From Aristolochia californica (taxonomy: Eukaryota; Streptophyta; Magnoliopsida; Piperales; Aristolochiaceae): 64,000 nucleotides of DNA. The DNA is taken from contig JARWKL010000004.1 of assembly GCA_029961685.1 (NCBI GenBank), positions 30,571,610-30,635,609 on the forward strand. The letters are read 5' to 3'. Shown here in pieces: positions 1-13,900 of the stretch. Under the pieces are notes generated by a model. That model saw only the letters and a list, made by a program, of their open reading frames with translations, ran no database searches and was not told the origin of the DNA. The position numbers and the translations under genes are program-made. How positions within the stretch are numbered: position 1 is the stretch's first letter; each line of letters opens with the position of its first letter.

Positions 1-12
1 CCCCCTTTTCCA

Positions 13-3000
13 ATGATTGCGAAACCTAATATATAAAAAACTAAAAGAGTTTATAGTCCTTAAAAATAACAGATACTTTTTGCAATTATCTCTCTCTTCA
101 TTTGTGTATTTCCATATTGGGTGTTACTTTTTTTTCAAATCCAAACTTGACTTTTCACTCTCCCATTTTACTCGTAAACAAAAAGAAAAGGCAAATAGAT
201 CACAACAAAATGAAATTTTTTGAGTTATGTAGACAAATAATTGAAAACTGTAATTAATGTAAGTGAAGAAAATTATTTCATGCTGTAAAAATTAACACTA
301 GAGTTTTATTATCCTATTTTGGAAATTCCACTTGTACAACCAATAAAAGTTTGGTCGAATTTTATAAGAAAGAGATTTCTAATTTACCCTAACATGTTTT
401 AAATATGGATATGCATGCCTGAAACATGTTGAAGATGCAAATGACCTAATGATCCAAAATTTTTGAGTAGAAACAATTAAATTCTAAAGTTAACGTTTGT
501 TGGGAAATTTACATGTGCCAAACAACCCAATTTTTGCCTATTTACAAAAAGCGGACCTAACAATCATAGATCATCATAAATGTTTTGATTGATTAATGAT
601 GTGTAACGGCTAAATTTTTTTGTTAGAAATGACTTATGGTCTTGGAGTCAACACTCAGTTAAAAATGCCTCGCCCGCCCTTTTTCGATGATTATAAAACT
701 TAATATTTAAAAAACTAAAAGAGCTTACAATCCTTAAAAATCACAGATACTTTTGGAATTATCTCTCTCTCATTTGTGCATTTCCATGTTGGATGTTCAA
801 TTTTTTTTCGAATCCAAACTTTAGTTTTCACTCTCCCATTTTGCTCGTAAACAAAAAGATAAGGCAATTAGATCACTACAAATTAAAATTTTAGAGTTTA
901 TGTATGCATAAAAATTGAAAAATATAATAAATTTAACTGAAGAAATTAATTTCATGCACTAAAAATGACCACCAAAATTTTGTTATCCATGTTTGGCAAA
1001 TTCCACTAGTACAGCCCCTAATAGCTTGGTGGAATTTTATAAGAAAGAGATTTATAATTGATCCTAACATGTTTTAACTATGGATATGCCTGAAACATGT
1101 TGAAGATGGGAATGATATAGTGATCCAAAAATTTCAAGGAGTTGAAAAAATTAAAGTCTCAAGCTAATGTGTGGTGGGATTTTTACCTAAGCCAAACTAT
1201 TCAGTTTTTACCTATTTACAAAAAGCGGATCTAACAAACATAGATCATCATAAATTTTTTGATTGATTTATCATGTGTAATGCCTATAATTTTTGTTAGA
1301 AATGACTTATGGTTTAAGAGTCAACACTCAATTAAAAAGGCCTAGCCAACCCTTTTCCGATGATTATAAAACCGAATATATAAAAAACTAAAAGAGTTTA
1401 CAATCCTTAAAAATCACATATACTTTTTGGAATTATCACTCTCAGCTTTTTTGCATTTCCATATTGGGTCTTCAATTTTTTTTCAAATCCAAACTTTAGT
1501 TTTCACTCTCCCATTTTTCTCGTAAACAAAAAGATAAGGCAAATAGATCACAAATTGAAAATTTTAGAGTTTATGTAAGCAAAAAAATTGAAAACAATAA
1601 TAAATGTAACTGAGGAAAATAATTTGATGAAAAAAAAATGAACACCAAAATTTATTTATCCATGTTTGGGAAATTCCTCTAGTACAACCGGTATAGCTTG
1701 GTGGACTTTTATTAGAAAGAGATTTCTAATTGATCCTAAAATTTTAAAAAAATGGATATGCATGCCTAAAACATGTTGAAGATGTGAATGATCTAATGAT
1801 TCAAAAATTTCAAAGAGTAGAAAAAATTAAATTCTAAAGTTAATGTTCGGTGGGATATTTACTAAAGCCAAACAACACAGTTTTTGCTTATTTACAAAAA
1901 GTGGACCTAACAATCATAGATCATTATAAATGTTTTGATTGATTAATGATGTGTAAAGACTATAATGTTTGTTAGAAATTACTGAAGGTTTGGGACTCAA
2001 CCGAAAGTAAAAAATGCCTCATCCCCTCTTTTCCAATGATTGCGAAACATAATATATAAAAAACTAAAAGAGTTTATAGTCCTTAAAAATAATAGATACT
2101 TTTTGCAATTATCTCTCTCTACTTTTGTGCATTTCCATATTGGATGTTACTTTTTGTTCAAATCCAAACTTGAGTTTTCACTCTCCCATTTTACTTGTAA
2201 ACAAAAAGAAAAGGCAAATAGATCACAACAAAATGAAAAATTTTGAGTTATGTAGACAAATAATTGAAAAGTGTAATTAATGTAAGTGAAGAAAATTATT
2301 TCATGCTATAAAAATTAACATTAGAGTTTTATTATCCTATTTTGGAAATTCCATTTGTACAACCACTACAAGCTTGGTCGAATTTTATAAGAAAGAGATT
2401 TCTAATTTACCCTAACATGTTTTAAATATGGATATGCATGCCTGAAACATGTCGAAGATGCAAATGACCTAATGATCCAAAAATTTTGAGTAGAAACAAT
2501 TAAATTCTAAAGTTAACGTGTGGTGGGATATTTACATGCACCAAGCAACCCACTTTTAGCCTATTTACAAAAAGTGGACCTAACAAGCACAAATCATCTT
2601 AAATTTTTTGATCAATTAATGATGTGTAACGGCTATAATTTTTTTTAGAAATGACTTATGGTCTTGGAGTCAACACTCAGTTAAAAATGCCTCGCCCACC
2701 CTTTTTTCATGATTATAAAACGAAATATTAAAAAAAATAAAAGAGCTTACAATCCTTAAAAATCACATATACTTTTTGGAATTATCTCTCTCAACATTTG
2801 TGCATTTCCATATTGGATGTTGAATTTTTTTTCGAATCCAAACTTTAGTTTTCACTCTCCCATTTTGCTCGTAAACAAAAAGATAAGGCAAATAGATCAC
2901 TAAAAAATTAAAATTTTAGAGTTTAAATTAGCATAAAAATTGAAAAATATAATAAATGTAACTGAAGAAAATAATTTCATGCACTAAAAATGAACACCAA

Positions 3001-6000
3001 ATTTTTATTATCCATGTTTGAGAAATTCCACTAGTACAGCCCCTAATAGCTTGGTGGAATTTTATAAGAAAGAGATTGATAATTGATCCTAACATGTTTT
3101 AAATATGGATATACATGCCTGAAACATGTTGAAGATGGGAATGATATAGTGATCCAAAAATTTCAAGGAGTTGAAAAAATTAAATTCTCAAGATAATGTG
3201 CGGTGGGATATTTACCTAAGCCAAACTATTCAGTCTTTACCTATTTACAAAAAGCGGATCAAACAATCATAGATCATCATAAATGTTTCGATTGATTTAT
3301 GATGTGTAACGCCTATAATTTTTTGTTAGAAATGACTTATGGTTTAAGAGTCAACACTCAGTTAAAAAGGCCTCGCCTACACTTTTCCCATGATTATAAA
3401 ATATAATATATAAAAAACTAAAAGAATTTACAATACTTAAAAATCACATATACCTTTTGGAATTATCACTCTCAGCATTTTTGCATTTCCATATTGGGTG
3501 TTCAATTTTTTTTCAAATCCAAACTTTAGTTTTCACTCTCCCATTTTTCTCGTAAACAAAAAGATATGGCAAATAGATCACATATTTAAAATTTTAGAGT
3601 TTATGTAAGCAAAAAAACTGAAAACAATAATAAATGTAACTGAGGAAAATAATTTGATGAACAAAAAATGAACACCAAAATATATTTATCCATGTTTGGG
3701 AAATTCCTCTAGTACAACCCGCATAGCTTGGTGGACTTTTATAAGAAAGAGATTTCTAATTGATCCTAACATTTTTAAAATATAGATATGCATGCCTAAA
3801 ACATGTTGATGATGTGAATGATCTAATGATCCGAAAATTTCAAAGAGTAGAAAAAATTAAATTCTTAAGTTAATGTGCAGTGGGATATTTACCAAAGCCA
3901 AACAACCCAGTTTTTGCCTATTTAAAAAAAGTTGACCTAACAATCATAGATCATTATAAATGTTTTGATTGATTAATGATGTGTAAAGACTATAATGTTT
4001 GTTAGAAATTACTTAAGGTTTGGGATTCAACCCAAAGTTAAAAATGCCTCGTCCCCCCTTTTCCAGTGATTGCGAAACCTAATATATCAAAAACTAAAAG
4101 AGTTTATAGTCCTTAAAAATAACAGATACTTTTTGCAATTATCTCTCTCTACATTTGTGCATTTCCATATTGGATGTTACTTTTTTTTCAAATCCAAACT
4201 TGAGTTTTCACTCTCCCATTTCACTTGTAAACAAAAAGGAAAGGCAAATAGATCACAACAAAATGAAATATTTTGAGTTATGTACACAGATAATTGAAAA
4301 CTGTAATTAATGTAAGTGAAGAAAATTATTTCATGCTGTAAAAATTAACACTAGAGTTTTATGATCCTATTCTGGAAATTCCACTTGTACAATCAATAAA
4401 AGCTTGGTCGAATTTTATAAGAAAGAGATTTCTAATTTACCCTTACATGTTTTAAATATGGATATGCATGCCTGAAACATGTTGAAGATGCAAATGACCT
4501 AATGATCCAAAAATTTTGAGTAAAAACAATTAAATTCTAAAGTTAACGTGTGGTGGGATATTTACATGCGCCAAACAACCCACTTTTAGCCTATTTACAA
4601 AAAGTGGACCTAACAATCACAGATCATCTTAAATTTTTTTCTCAATTAATGATGTGTAACGGCTATAATTTTTTTTAGAAATGACTATGGTCTTGGAGTC
4701 AACACTCAGTTAAAAATGCCTCGCCCACCCTTTTTTCATGATTCTAAAACGTAATATTTAAAAAAGTAAAAGAGCTTACAATCCTTAAAAATCAAAGATA
4801 CTTTTTGGAATTATCTCTCTCTGCATTTGTGCATTTCCATATTGGATGTTCAATTTTTTTTCGAATCCAAACTTTAGTTTTCACTCTCCCATTTTGCTCG
4901 TAAACAAAAAGATAAGGCAAATAGATCACTAAAAAATTAAAATTTTAGAGTTTATGATTGCATAAAAATTGAAAAATATAATAAATGTAACTGAAGAAAA
5001 TAATTTCATGCACTAAAAATGAACACCAAAATTTTATTATCCATGTTTGGGAAATTCCACTAGTACAACCCCTAATAGCTTGGTGGAATTTTATAAGAAA
5101 GAGATTTATAATTGTTCCTAACATGTTTTAAATATGGATATGCATGCCTAAAACATGTTGAAGATGGGAATGATATAGTGATCCTAAAATTTCAAGGAGT
5201 TGAAAAAATTAAATTCTCAAGATAATGTGCGGTGGGATATTTACCTAAGCCAAACTATTCAGATTTTACCTATTTACAAAAAGCGGATCAAACAATCATA
5301 GATCATCATAAATGTTTTGATTGATTAATGATGCGTAAAGACTATAATGTTTGTTAGAAATTACTTAAGGTTTGGGAGTCAACCTAAAGTTAAAAATGCC
5401 TCTTCTACTCCTTTCCCATGATTATAAAACCGAATATATAAAAAACTAAAAGAATTTACAATCCTTAAAAATCACATATACTTTTTGGAATTATCACTCT
5501 CAGCATTTTTTCATTTCCATAATGGGTGTTCAATTTTTTTTCAAATCCAAACTTTAGTTTTCACTCTCCCATTTTTCTCGTAAACAAAAAGATAAGGCAA
5601 ATAGATCACAGTAAAATTAAAATTTTAGAGTTTATGTAAGCAAAAAAATTGAAAACAATAATAAATGTAACTGAAGAAAATAATTTGATGAACTAAAAAT
5701 GAACACTAAAATTCTGTTATCCATGTTTGGGAAATTCCTCTAGTACAACCCTTATAGCTTGGTGGACTTTTATAAGAAAGAGATTTCTAATTGATCCTAA
5801 CATTTTTAAATATGGATATGCATGCCTGAAACATGTTGAAGATGTGAATGATCTAATGATCCAAAAATTTGAAAGAGTAGAAAAAATTAAATTCTCAAGT
5901 TAATGTGTGGTGGGATATTTACCAAAGCCAAACAACCCAGTTTTTTCCTATTTACAAAAAGTGGACCTAACAATCATAGATCATTATAAATGTTTCGATT

Positions 6001-8070
6001 GATTAATGATGCGTAAAGACTATAATGTTTGTTAGAAATTACTTAAGGTTCGGGAGTCAACCTAAAGTTAAAAATGCCTCATCCCCCCTTTTGCAATGAT
6101 TGCGAAACCTAATATATAAAAAACTAAAAGAGTTTATAGTCCTTAAAAATAACAGATAGTTTTTGCAATTATCTCTCTTAGCATTTGTGCATTTCCATAT
6201 TGGATGTTCAATTTTTTTTCAAATCCAAACTTGAGTTTTCACTCTCCCACTTTACTCGTAAACAAAAAGAAAAGGCAAATAGTTCACAACAAAATGAAAT
6301 ATTTTGAGTTATGTACACAAATAATTGAAAACTGTAATTAAAGTAAGTGAAGAAAATTATTTCATGCCGTAAAAATTAACACCAGAGTTTTGTTATCCTA
6401 CTTTGGAAATTCCACTTGTACAACCCCTAAAAGCATGGTCGAATTTTATAAGAAAAAGATTTCTAATTTATCCTAACATCTTTAAAATATGGATATGCAT
6501 GCCTGAAACATGTTGAAGATGCAAATGACCTACTGATCCAAAAATTTTGAGTAGAAACAATTAAATTCTAAAGTTAACGTGTGGTGGGATATTTACATGC
6601 GCCAAACAACCCACTTTTTTCCTTTTTAAAAAAAGCGGATCTAACAATCACAGATCATCTTAAATGTTTTGATCGATTAATGATGTGTAACGGCTATAAT
6701 TTTTGTTTGAAATGACTTATGGTCTTGGAGTCAACACTCAGTTAAAAATGCCTCACCCACCCTTTTTCGATGATTATAAAACTTAATATTTAAAAAACAA
6801 AAAGAGCTTACAATCCTTAAAAATCACAGATACCTTTTGGAATTATCTCTCTCAGCATTTGTGCATTTCCATATTGGATGTTCAATTTTTTTTCGAATCC
6901 AAACTTTAGTTTTCACTCTCCCATTTTGCTCATAAACAAAAAGATTAAAAATTGAAAAATAAAATTAATGTAACTGAAGAAAATAATTTCATGCACTAAA
7001 AATGAACTCCAAAATTTTGTTAACCACGTTTGGAAAATTCCACTAGTACAGCCCCTAATAGCTTGGTGGAAATTTATAAGAAAGAGATTTATAATTGATC
7101 CTAACATGTTTTAAATATGGATATGCATGCCTGGAACATGTTGAAGATGGGAATGATATAGTGATCCAAAAATTTCAAGGAGTTGAAAAAATTAAATTCT
7201 CAAGATAATGTGTTGTGGGATATTTACCTAAGCCAAACTATTCAGTTTTTACCAATTTACAAAAAGCGGATCAAACAATCATAGATCATCGTAAATGTTT
7301 TGATTGATTTATGATGTGTAACGGGTATAATTTTTGTTAGAAAAGACTAATGGTTTAAGAGTCAACACTCAGTTAAAAAGGCCTCGCCTACCCTTTTCCG
7401 ATGATTATAAAACCGAATATTTAAAAAACTAAAAGAGTTTACAATCCTTAAAAATCACATATACTTTTTGGAATTATCACTCTCAGCATTTTTGCATTTC
7501 CATATTGGGTGTTCAATTTTTTTTCAAATCCAAACTTTAGTTTTCACTCTCCCATTTTTTTCGTAAACAAAAAGATAAGGCAAATAGATCACAATAAAAT
7601 GAAAATTTTAGAGTTTATGTATGCAAAAAAAATTGAAAACTATAATAAATGTAACTGAAGAAAATAATTTCATGCACTAAAAAATGAACACCAAAATTTT
7701 GTTATCCATGTTTGGGAAATTCCTCTAGTACAACCCCTAATACCTTGGTGGACTTTTATAAGAAAGAGATTTCTAATTGATCCTATCATGTTTTGAATAT
7801 GCCTGAAACATGTTGAAGATGTGAATGATCTAATGATCCAAAAATTTCAAAGAGTAGAAAAAATTAAATTCTCAAGTTAATGTGCGGTGGGATATTTGCC
7901 AAAGACAAACAACCAAGTTTTTTCCTATTTACAAAAAGCGGACCTTACAATCATAGATCATTATAAATTTTTTTATTGATTAATGATGTGTAATGGCTAT
8001 AATGTTTGTTAGAAATTACTTAAGGTTTGGGAATCAACACACAGTAAAAAATGCCTCGTCCCCCCTTTTC
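13..8070 (+). repeat. Trimer higher-order repeat (A-B-C, ~2.03 kb), four units
   Basis: Three monomer variants alternate in fixed order. Type A has GCGAAACCTAATATATAAAA and TTTATAGTCC (starts near 13, 2035, 4066, 6096). Type B has AAAGAGCTTACAATCC (690, 2712, 4740, 6770). Type C has the GTTCAATTTTTTTTCAAATCC and TTTGATGAAC-type signature (1363, 3393, 5421, 7401). Copies of the same type are about 2.02-2.03 kb apart and look more alike than adjacent monomers. The order breaks down after about 8.07 kb, where an A-like copy is followed by more individual monomers. Confidence 0.85.
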
Positions 8071-8744
8071 TGATGATTGGAAAACCTAATATATAAAAAA
8101 CTAAAGATTTTATAGTCCTTAAAAATCACAGATACTTTTTTCAAATATCTCTCTCAGCATTCGTGCATTTCCATATTGGATGTTCAATTTTTTTTCAAAT
8201 CCAAACTTGAGTTTTCATTCTCCCAATTTACTCGTAAACAAAAAGATAAGGCAAATAGACCACAACAAAATGAAATTTTTTGAGTTTATGTATGAAAAAA
8301 TTAAAAACAATAATAAATGTAAGTGAAGAAAATTATTTCACGCACTAAAAATTAACACCAAAGTTTTGTTATCATTGCTTTGAAAATTCCGCTAGTACAA
8401 CCCCTAATTGCTTCGTCGAATTTTATAAGAAAGAGATTTCTAATTTATCTTTACATGCATTAAAAATATGGATATGCATGCCTGAAACATGTTGAAGATG
8501 CAAATGACGTAATGATCATAAAATTTCGAGTAGGAAAAATTAAATTCTAAAGTTAACATGTGGTGGGATATTTACATGAGCCAAACAACCCACTTTTTGC
8601 ATATTTACAAAAAGCGGACCTAACAATCACAGATCATCTTAAATGTTTTGATCGATTAATGATGTGTAGTGGCTATAATTTTTGTTAGAAATGACTTATG
8701 GTTTGGGAGTCAACACTCAGTTAAAAATGCCTCCCCTCCTCTCC

Positions 8745-8745
<1 letters not shown>

Positions 8746-8780
<35 letters not shown>
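8746..8780 (+). repeat. Homopolymer C35 in satellite C-box
   Basis: Thirty-five consecutive C residues expand the short C-rich box that every monomer carries, followed by a G and further C-rich sequence to about 8795. Ordinary monomers have only 4-6 C in a row here. Length could be affected by sequencing error in homopolymers. Confidence 0.9.
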
Positions 8781-8781
<1 letters not shown>

Positions 8782-10795
8782 CCCCCCTCCCCCCCTTTGC
8801 CGATGATTGCAAAACCTAATTTATAAAAAACTAAACAAGTTTACAATCCATAAAAATCACACATACTTTCTGGAATTATCTCACTTAGCATTTGTGCATT
8901 TCCTTTTTGGATGCTCAATTTTTTTTCAAATCCAAACTTGAGTTTTCACTCTCCCATTTTTCTCCTAAACAAAAAGATAAGGCAAATAGATCACAACAAA
9001 ATGAAAATTTCAGAGCTTATGTATACAAAAAATTGAAAACTATAATAAATGTAAGTGAAAAAAATTATTTCACACAATAAAAATGAACACCAAAGTTTTG
9101 TTATCCACGTTTGGGAAATTCCACTTGTACAACCCCTAATAGCTTGGTGGAATTTTATAAGAAAGCGATTTCTAATTGATCCTAACATGTTTTAAATATG
9201 GATATGCATGCCTGAAACATGTTGAAGATGCGACTGGTCTAATGACCCAAAAATTTTGAAGGAATAGAAAAATTAAATCCTCAAGTGAACGTGTGGTGGG
9301 ATATTTACAAAAGCCAAACAACCCTGTTTTGGCCTGTATACAAAAAGTGGACCTAATTATCATAGATCATCATAAATGTTTTGATTCATTAATGATGTGT
9401 AACGGCTATAATTTTTGTTAGAAATTACTTATTTTTTGGGAGTAAACACACTGTTGAAAATGCCTCGTCCCCCCTTTTCGGATGATTGCAAAACCTAATA
9501 TATAAAAAACTAAAAGAGTTTACAATCCTTAAAAATCACTGATACTTTTTGGAATTATCTCTCCTAGCATTTGTGCATTTCCATATTGGATGCTCAATTT
9601 TTTTTCTAATCAAAACTTGAGTTTTATATCTCCCATTTTACTCATAAACATAAAGATAAGGCAAATAGATCACAAAAAAATGAAAATTTTAGAGTTCACA
9701 TATGCAAAAAATTGAAAACCATTATAAATTTAAGTGAAGAAAATTATTTCACTCACTAAAAAAGAACACCAATGTTTTGTTATCCATGTTTGGGAAATTC
9801 CACCAGTACAACCCCTAATAGCTTGGTAGAATTTTATAAGAAAGTGATTTCTAATTGAACCTAACATATTTTAAATATGGATATGCATGCTTGAAACATG
9901 TTGAAGATGCAAATGATCTAATGATAAAAAAATTTCGAGTCAAAAAAAAAAAATTCTCAAGTTAACGTGTGGTGGTATATTTATTTACTAGATCCAAACA
10001 ACCCACTTTTTGCCTATTTACAAAAAACGGACCTAACAATCATAAGTCATCGTAAATGTTTTGATTGATTAGTGATGTGTAACGGCTATAATTTTTTTTT
10101 AGAAATGAATTATGGTTTTGGAGTCAACACTCAGTTAAAAATGCCTTGGCCCCGTTTTTTGATGAGTATAAAACCTAATATTTAAAAAACTTAAACTGTT
10201 TACGATCCTTAAAAATCACATATAATTTTTGGAATTATCTCTCTCTGCATTTGTGCATTTCCATTTTGGATGTTCAATTTTTTTTCAAATCCAAATTTGA
10301 GCTTTCTCACTCCCATTGTTCTCGAAAAAAAAAGATAAGGCAAATAGCTCACAAAAAAATGAAAATTTTAGAGTTTAAGTATGCAAAAAATTGAAACCTA
10401 TAATACATGTAAGTGAAGAAAATTAATTCACTCACTAAAAATGAACACCAAAGTTTTTTTTATCATTGTTTTGGAAATTCCACTAGTACAACCCCTAATA
10501 GCTTGGTCGAATTTTATAAGAAAGAGATTTTTAATTAATCCTAAAAAGTTTTAAATATCGTTATGCATGCCAGAAACATGTTGAAGATGCAAATGACCTA
10601 ATGATCCAAAAATTTCAAAGAGTAAAAAAAATTTAATTCTCAAGTTAACGTGTAGTAGATATTTTACCTATGCCAAACAACCCACTTTTTGCCAATTTAC
10701 AAAAAGTGGAGCTAATTATAATAGATCATAATAAATGTTTTGATTGATTAATGATGTGTAACGGCTATAATTTTTGTTTGAAATGACTTATGGTT

Positions 10796-10820
10796 TGGGA
10801 GTCAACACTCAGTTAAAAAT

Positions 10821-10858
<38 letters not shown>

Positions 10859-10950
10859 TTGTTTGTTTTAATTTTTTAGGTTTTGCAATCGTCGGGAAAA
10901 AGGGGAGGCGGGGGATTTTTAACTGAGTGTTGACGCCCAATCTGTAAGTC
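10796..10950. other. In-phase head-to-head palindrome junction in satellite
   Basis: Left of the junction the forward monomer reads GTCAACACTCAGTTAAAAAT, then the C tract. To the right the reverse complement of the same stretch appears as ATTTTTAACTGAGTGTTGAC. The centre is near 10878 with about 40 bp of spacer. Both sides are at the same monomer phase, so blocks I and II form arms of a very large, diverged inverted repeat. It could be a real inversion, a hairpin-derived duplication or an assembly join at a homopolymer. Confidence 0.85.
10825..10858 (+). repeat. Homopolymer C34 at the block I/II inversion
   Basis: Thirty-four consecutive C residues form the last C-box of block I. Immediately to the right the satellite reverses orientation, and a G-rich copy of the same box (GGGGAGGCGGGGG) follows at about 10899-10911. 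The two could pair as C:G arms. Confidence 0.9.
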
Positions 10951-13900
10951 AATTCCTACAAAAATATACCCATTGCACGTGATAAATCACTTTACAATCA
11001 ACTATGGTTGTTAGGTCAGCTTTTGGTAAATGGACAAAATAATGTCTTGTTTGACTCGGGTAAATATCCCACCGCCAATTCACTTGAGGATTTAATGAGC
11101 GTTTGTTATTCTCTTTAAAAGGTTTGGATCCATTGGTCATTTGCATATTTAACACGTTTCAAGCAAGCATATCCATTTTTAAAACATGGGTAGAAGAAAT
11201 CTATTTCTTATAAAATTCCTAGCTATAAGGGTTGAACAAGAGGAATATCCCAAACTTGGATAAAAAAACTTTTGTGTTCATTTGTGGTGTGTGAATAAAT
11301 TTTCTTTACTTACGTTTGTTATTGTCTTAAATTTTTTTCCCACATAAACTCTAAAATTTTCATTTTCTTATGCACTATTTGCCTTTTTTGTTTCTGGGAT
11401 GAAGGGAGAGTGAAAATTCAAAGTTTTGATTTAAGAAGAAAGTACACATCTAAAATTGAAATGCACAATGCACAAATGTAGAGAGCGATAATTCCAAAGA
11501 GTGTCCGTAATTTTTAGGGATTGTAAACTCCTTTTAGTTTTTATATATTAGGTTTCGAAATCGTCGAGAAAAGAGGGAGGTAAAGGATTTTTAACTTATT
11601 GTTGACTCCCAATCCACAAAGTCATTTCTTACAAAAATATAGCCCGTTACGCATGATAAATCACTTTACAATCATCTTTGGTAGTTAGGTCAATTTTTTG
11701 TAAATGGGAAAAATAATGGCTTGTTTGACTCAGGTAAATATCCCCCCGCACGTTCATTTGAGAATTTAATGAGCATTTGTTATTCTCTTTAATAGGTTTG
11801 GATTCATAGGTCATTTGCATCTTTAACATGTTTCATGCATGCAAATCCATTTTTAAAACATGTGGAGAAGAAATTTCTTTCTCTAAAATTCCAAGCTATG
11901 AGGGTTGAACTAGTGGAATTTCCCAAATGTGGATAACAAAACTTTTGTGTACATTTGTGGTGTGTGAATAAATTTTCATTACTTACATTTGTTATTTTTT
12001 AAAAGTTTTCCATACATAAACTCTAAACTTTTCATTTTGTTGTGATCTATTTGCCTTTTTTGTTTACGAGATGAAGGGTGACCGAAAATTAAAAGTTTTG
12101 ATTTATGAAAAAAGTATACATCTAAAATGGAAATGCACAATGGACAAATGTTGAGAGAGATAACTCCAAAGATTGTCTGTAATTTTTAGGGATTGTAAAC
12201 TCATTTTAGTTTTTATATATTAGGTTTTGCAATCGTCCGGAAAAGGGGGAGGCGGGGGATTTTTAACTGAGTGTTTACTCCCAATCCATAAGTCATTTCT
12301 TAAAAAAATATAGCCCGTTATGTATGATATATCACTTTACAATCATCTATGGTTGTTAGGTCAGCTTTTTTTAAATGGGCAAAAAAATGGCTTGTCTGAC
12401 TCGGGTAAATATCCCACCGCATGTTCATTGGAGAATTTAATGAGCGTTTACTATTCTCTTTAAAAGGTTTGGATCCATATGTCATTTGAATCTTTAACAT
12501 GTTTCGAGCATGCATATCCATTACTAAAACATGTGTAGAAAAAATCTCTTTCTATTAAAATTCAATGCTAAGAGGGTTGAACTAGTGCAATTTCCCAAAC
12601 TTTAATAACAAAACTTTTGCGTTAATTTGTGGCGTGTGAATAAATTTTCTTTACTTACATATGTTATTGTTTAAAATTTTTTCCATAGTTAAACTCTAAA
12701 ATTTTCAATTTTTTGTGATCTATTTACCTTTTTTGTTTATAGGATGAAGGGAGAGCAAAAACTCAAAGTTTTGATTTAAGAAAAAATTTTACATCTAAAA
12801 TCGAAATGCACAATGCACAAATGTGGAGAGAGATAATAGCAAAGAGTGTCATTAATTTTTAGGGATTGTAAAATACTTTTAGTTTTTATATTTTAGGTTT
12901 TGGAATCGTCGGGAAAAGGCAGAGGGGGGGGGGGGATTTTTAACTGAGTGTTGAATCCCAATCCGTTAGTCATTTCTAAAAAAAATGTAGCCCGTTGTAA
13001 ATGATAAATCACTTTACAATCAACTATGGTTGTTAGGTTAGCTTTCTGTAAATGGGCAAAATAATGGCTTGTTTGACTCGGGTAAATATCCCACCACAAA
13101 TTCACTTGAGGATTTAATGAGCATTCGTTATTCTCTGAAAATGTTTGGATCTATAAGTCATTTGCATCTTTAACATGTTTTGAAGGATGCATATCCATTT
13201 TTAAAACATGAGTAGACGAAATCTGTTTCTTATAAAATTCCTAGCTATTAGGGTTGAATTAGTGGAATTTCAAAAATTTGGATAACAAAACTTTTGTGTT
13301 CATTTGTGGTGTGTGAATAAATTTTATTTACTTACATTTGTTGTTATCTTAAATTTTCTTTACACATAAAATCTAAATTTTCATTTTGTTGTGATCTTTT
13401 TGCCATTTTGTTTACGGGATTAAGAGATAGCGAAAACTCAAAGTTTTGTTTTAAGAAATGAGTATACATCTAAAATAGAAATGCACAGTGCACAAATGTA
13501 GAGAGCCATAATTCCAAAGAGCATCTGTAATTTTTAGGGATTGTAAACTCCTTTTAGTTTTTATATATTAGGTTTTGCAATCGTTAGGAAAAGGGGGAGG
13601 AAGGGGATTTTTAACTGAGTGTTGACTCCCAATCCATAAGTCATTTCTTACAAAAATATTGCCTGTTACGCATGATAAATCACTTCACAATCTTCTATGG
13701 TCGTTAGGTCAGCTTTTTGTAAATGGAAAACATAATGGCTTGTTTGACTCGGATAAATACCCCACGACACGTTCACTTGAGAATTTAATGAGCGTTTGTT
13801 ATTCTCTTTAAGAGGTTTGGATTCATAGGTCATTTGCATCTTAACATGTTTCAAGCATGCATATCCATTTTTAAAACACGTGAAGAAGAAATCACTTTCG

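Larger units (their letters stand above)
1..10858 (+). repeat. Satellite block I, ~674-bp monomer, subfamily 1, forward
   Basis: About 16 head-to-tail copies of an AT-rich monomer. The C-rich box and following GATGATTG/GATTG mark recurs near 13, 690, 1363, 2035, 2712, 3393, 4066, 4740, 5421, 6096, 6770, 7401, 8071, 8805, 9480 and 10157, giving a spacing of about 674 bp. The copy at 6770 is short (about 631 bp) because about 45-60 bp are missing near 6944. Subfamily-1 marks are a single GTGCATTTCC without the GTGCATT duplication, CACTCTCCCATTTT, and AGATTTCTAATTGATCC before ACATGTTTT. The array starts before the window, so its full length is unknown. No gene lies inside; the short ORFs recur with the monomer and are by-products of it. 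Confidence 0.95.

Noticed and set aside
17..4276. Recurring 68-codon plus-strand ORFs near 17, 2040 and 4070
   Set aside because: They repeat with the 2.03-kb HOR, lack any known domain, and are lost in other monomers by ordinary variation.
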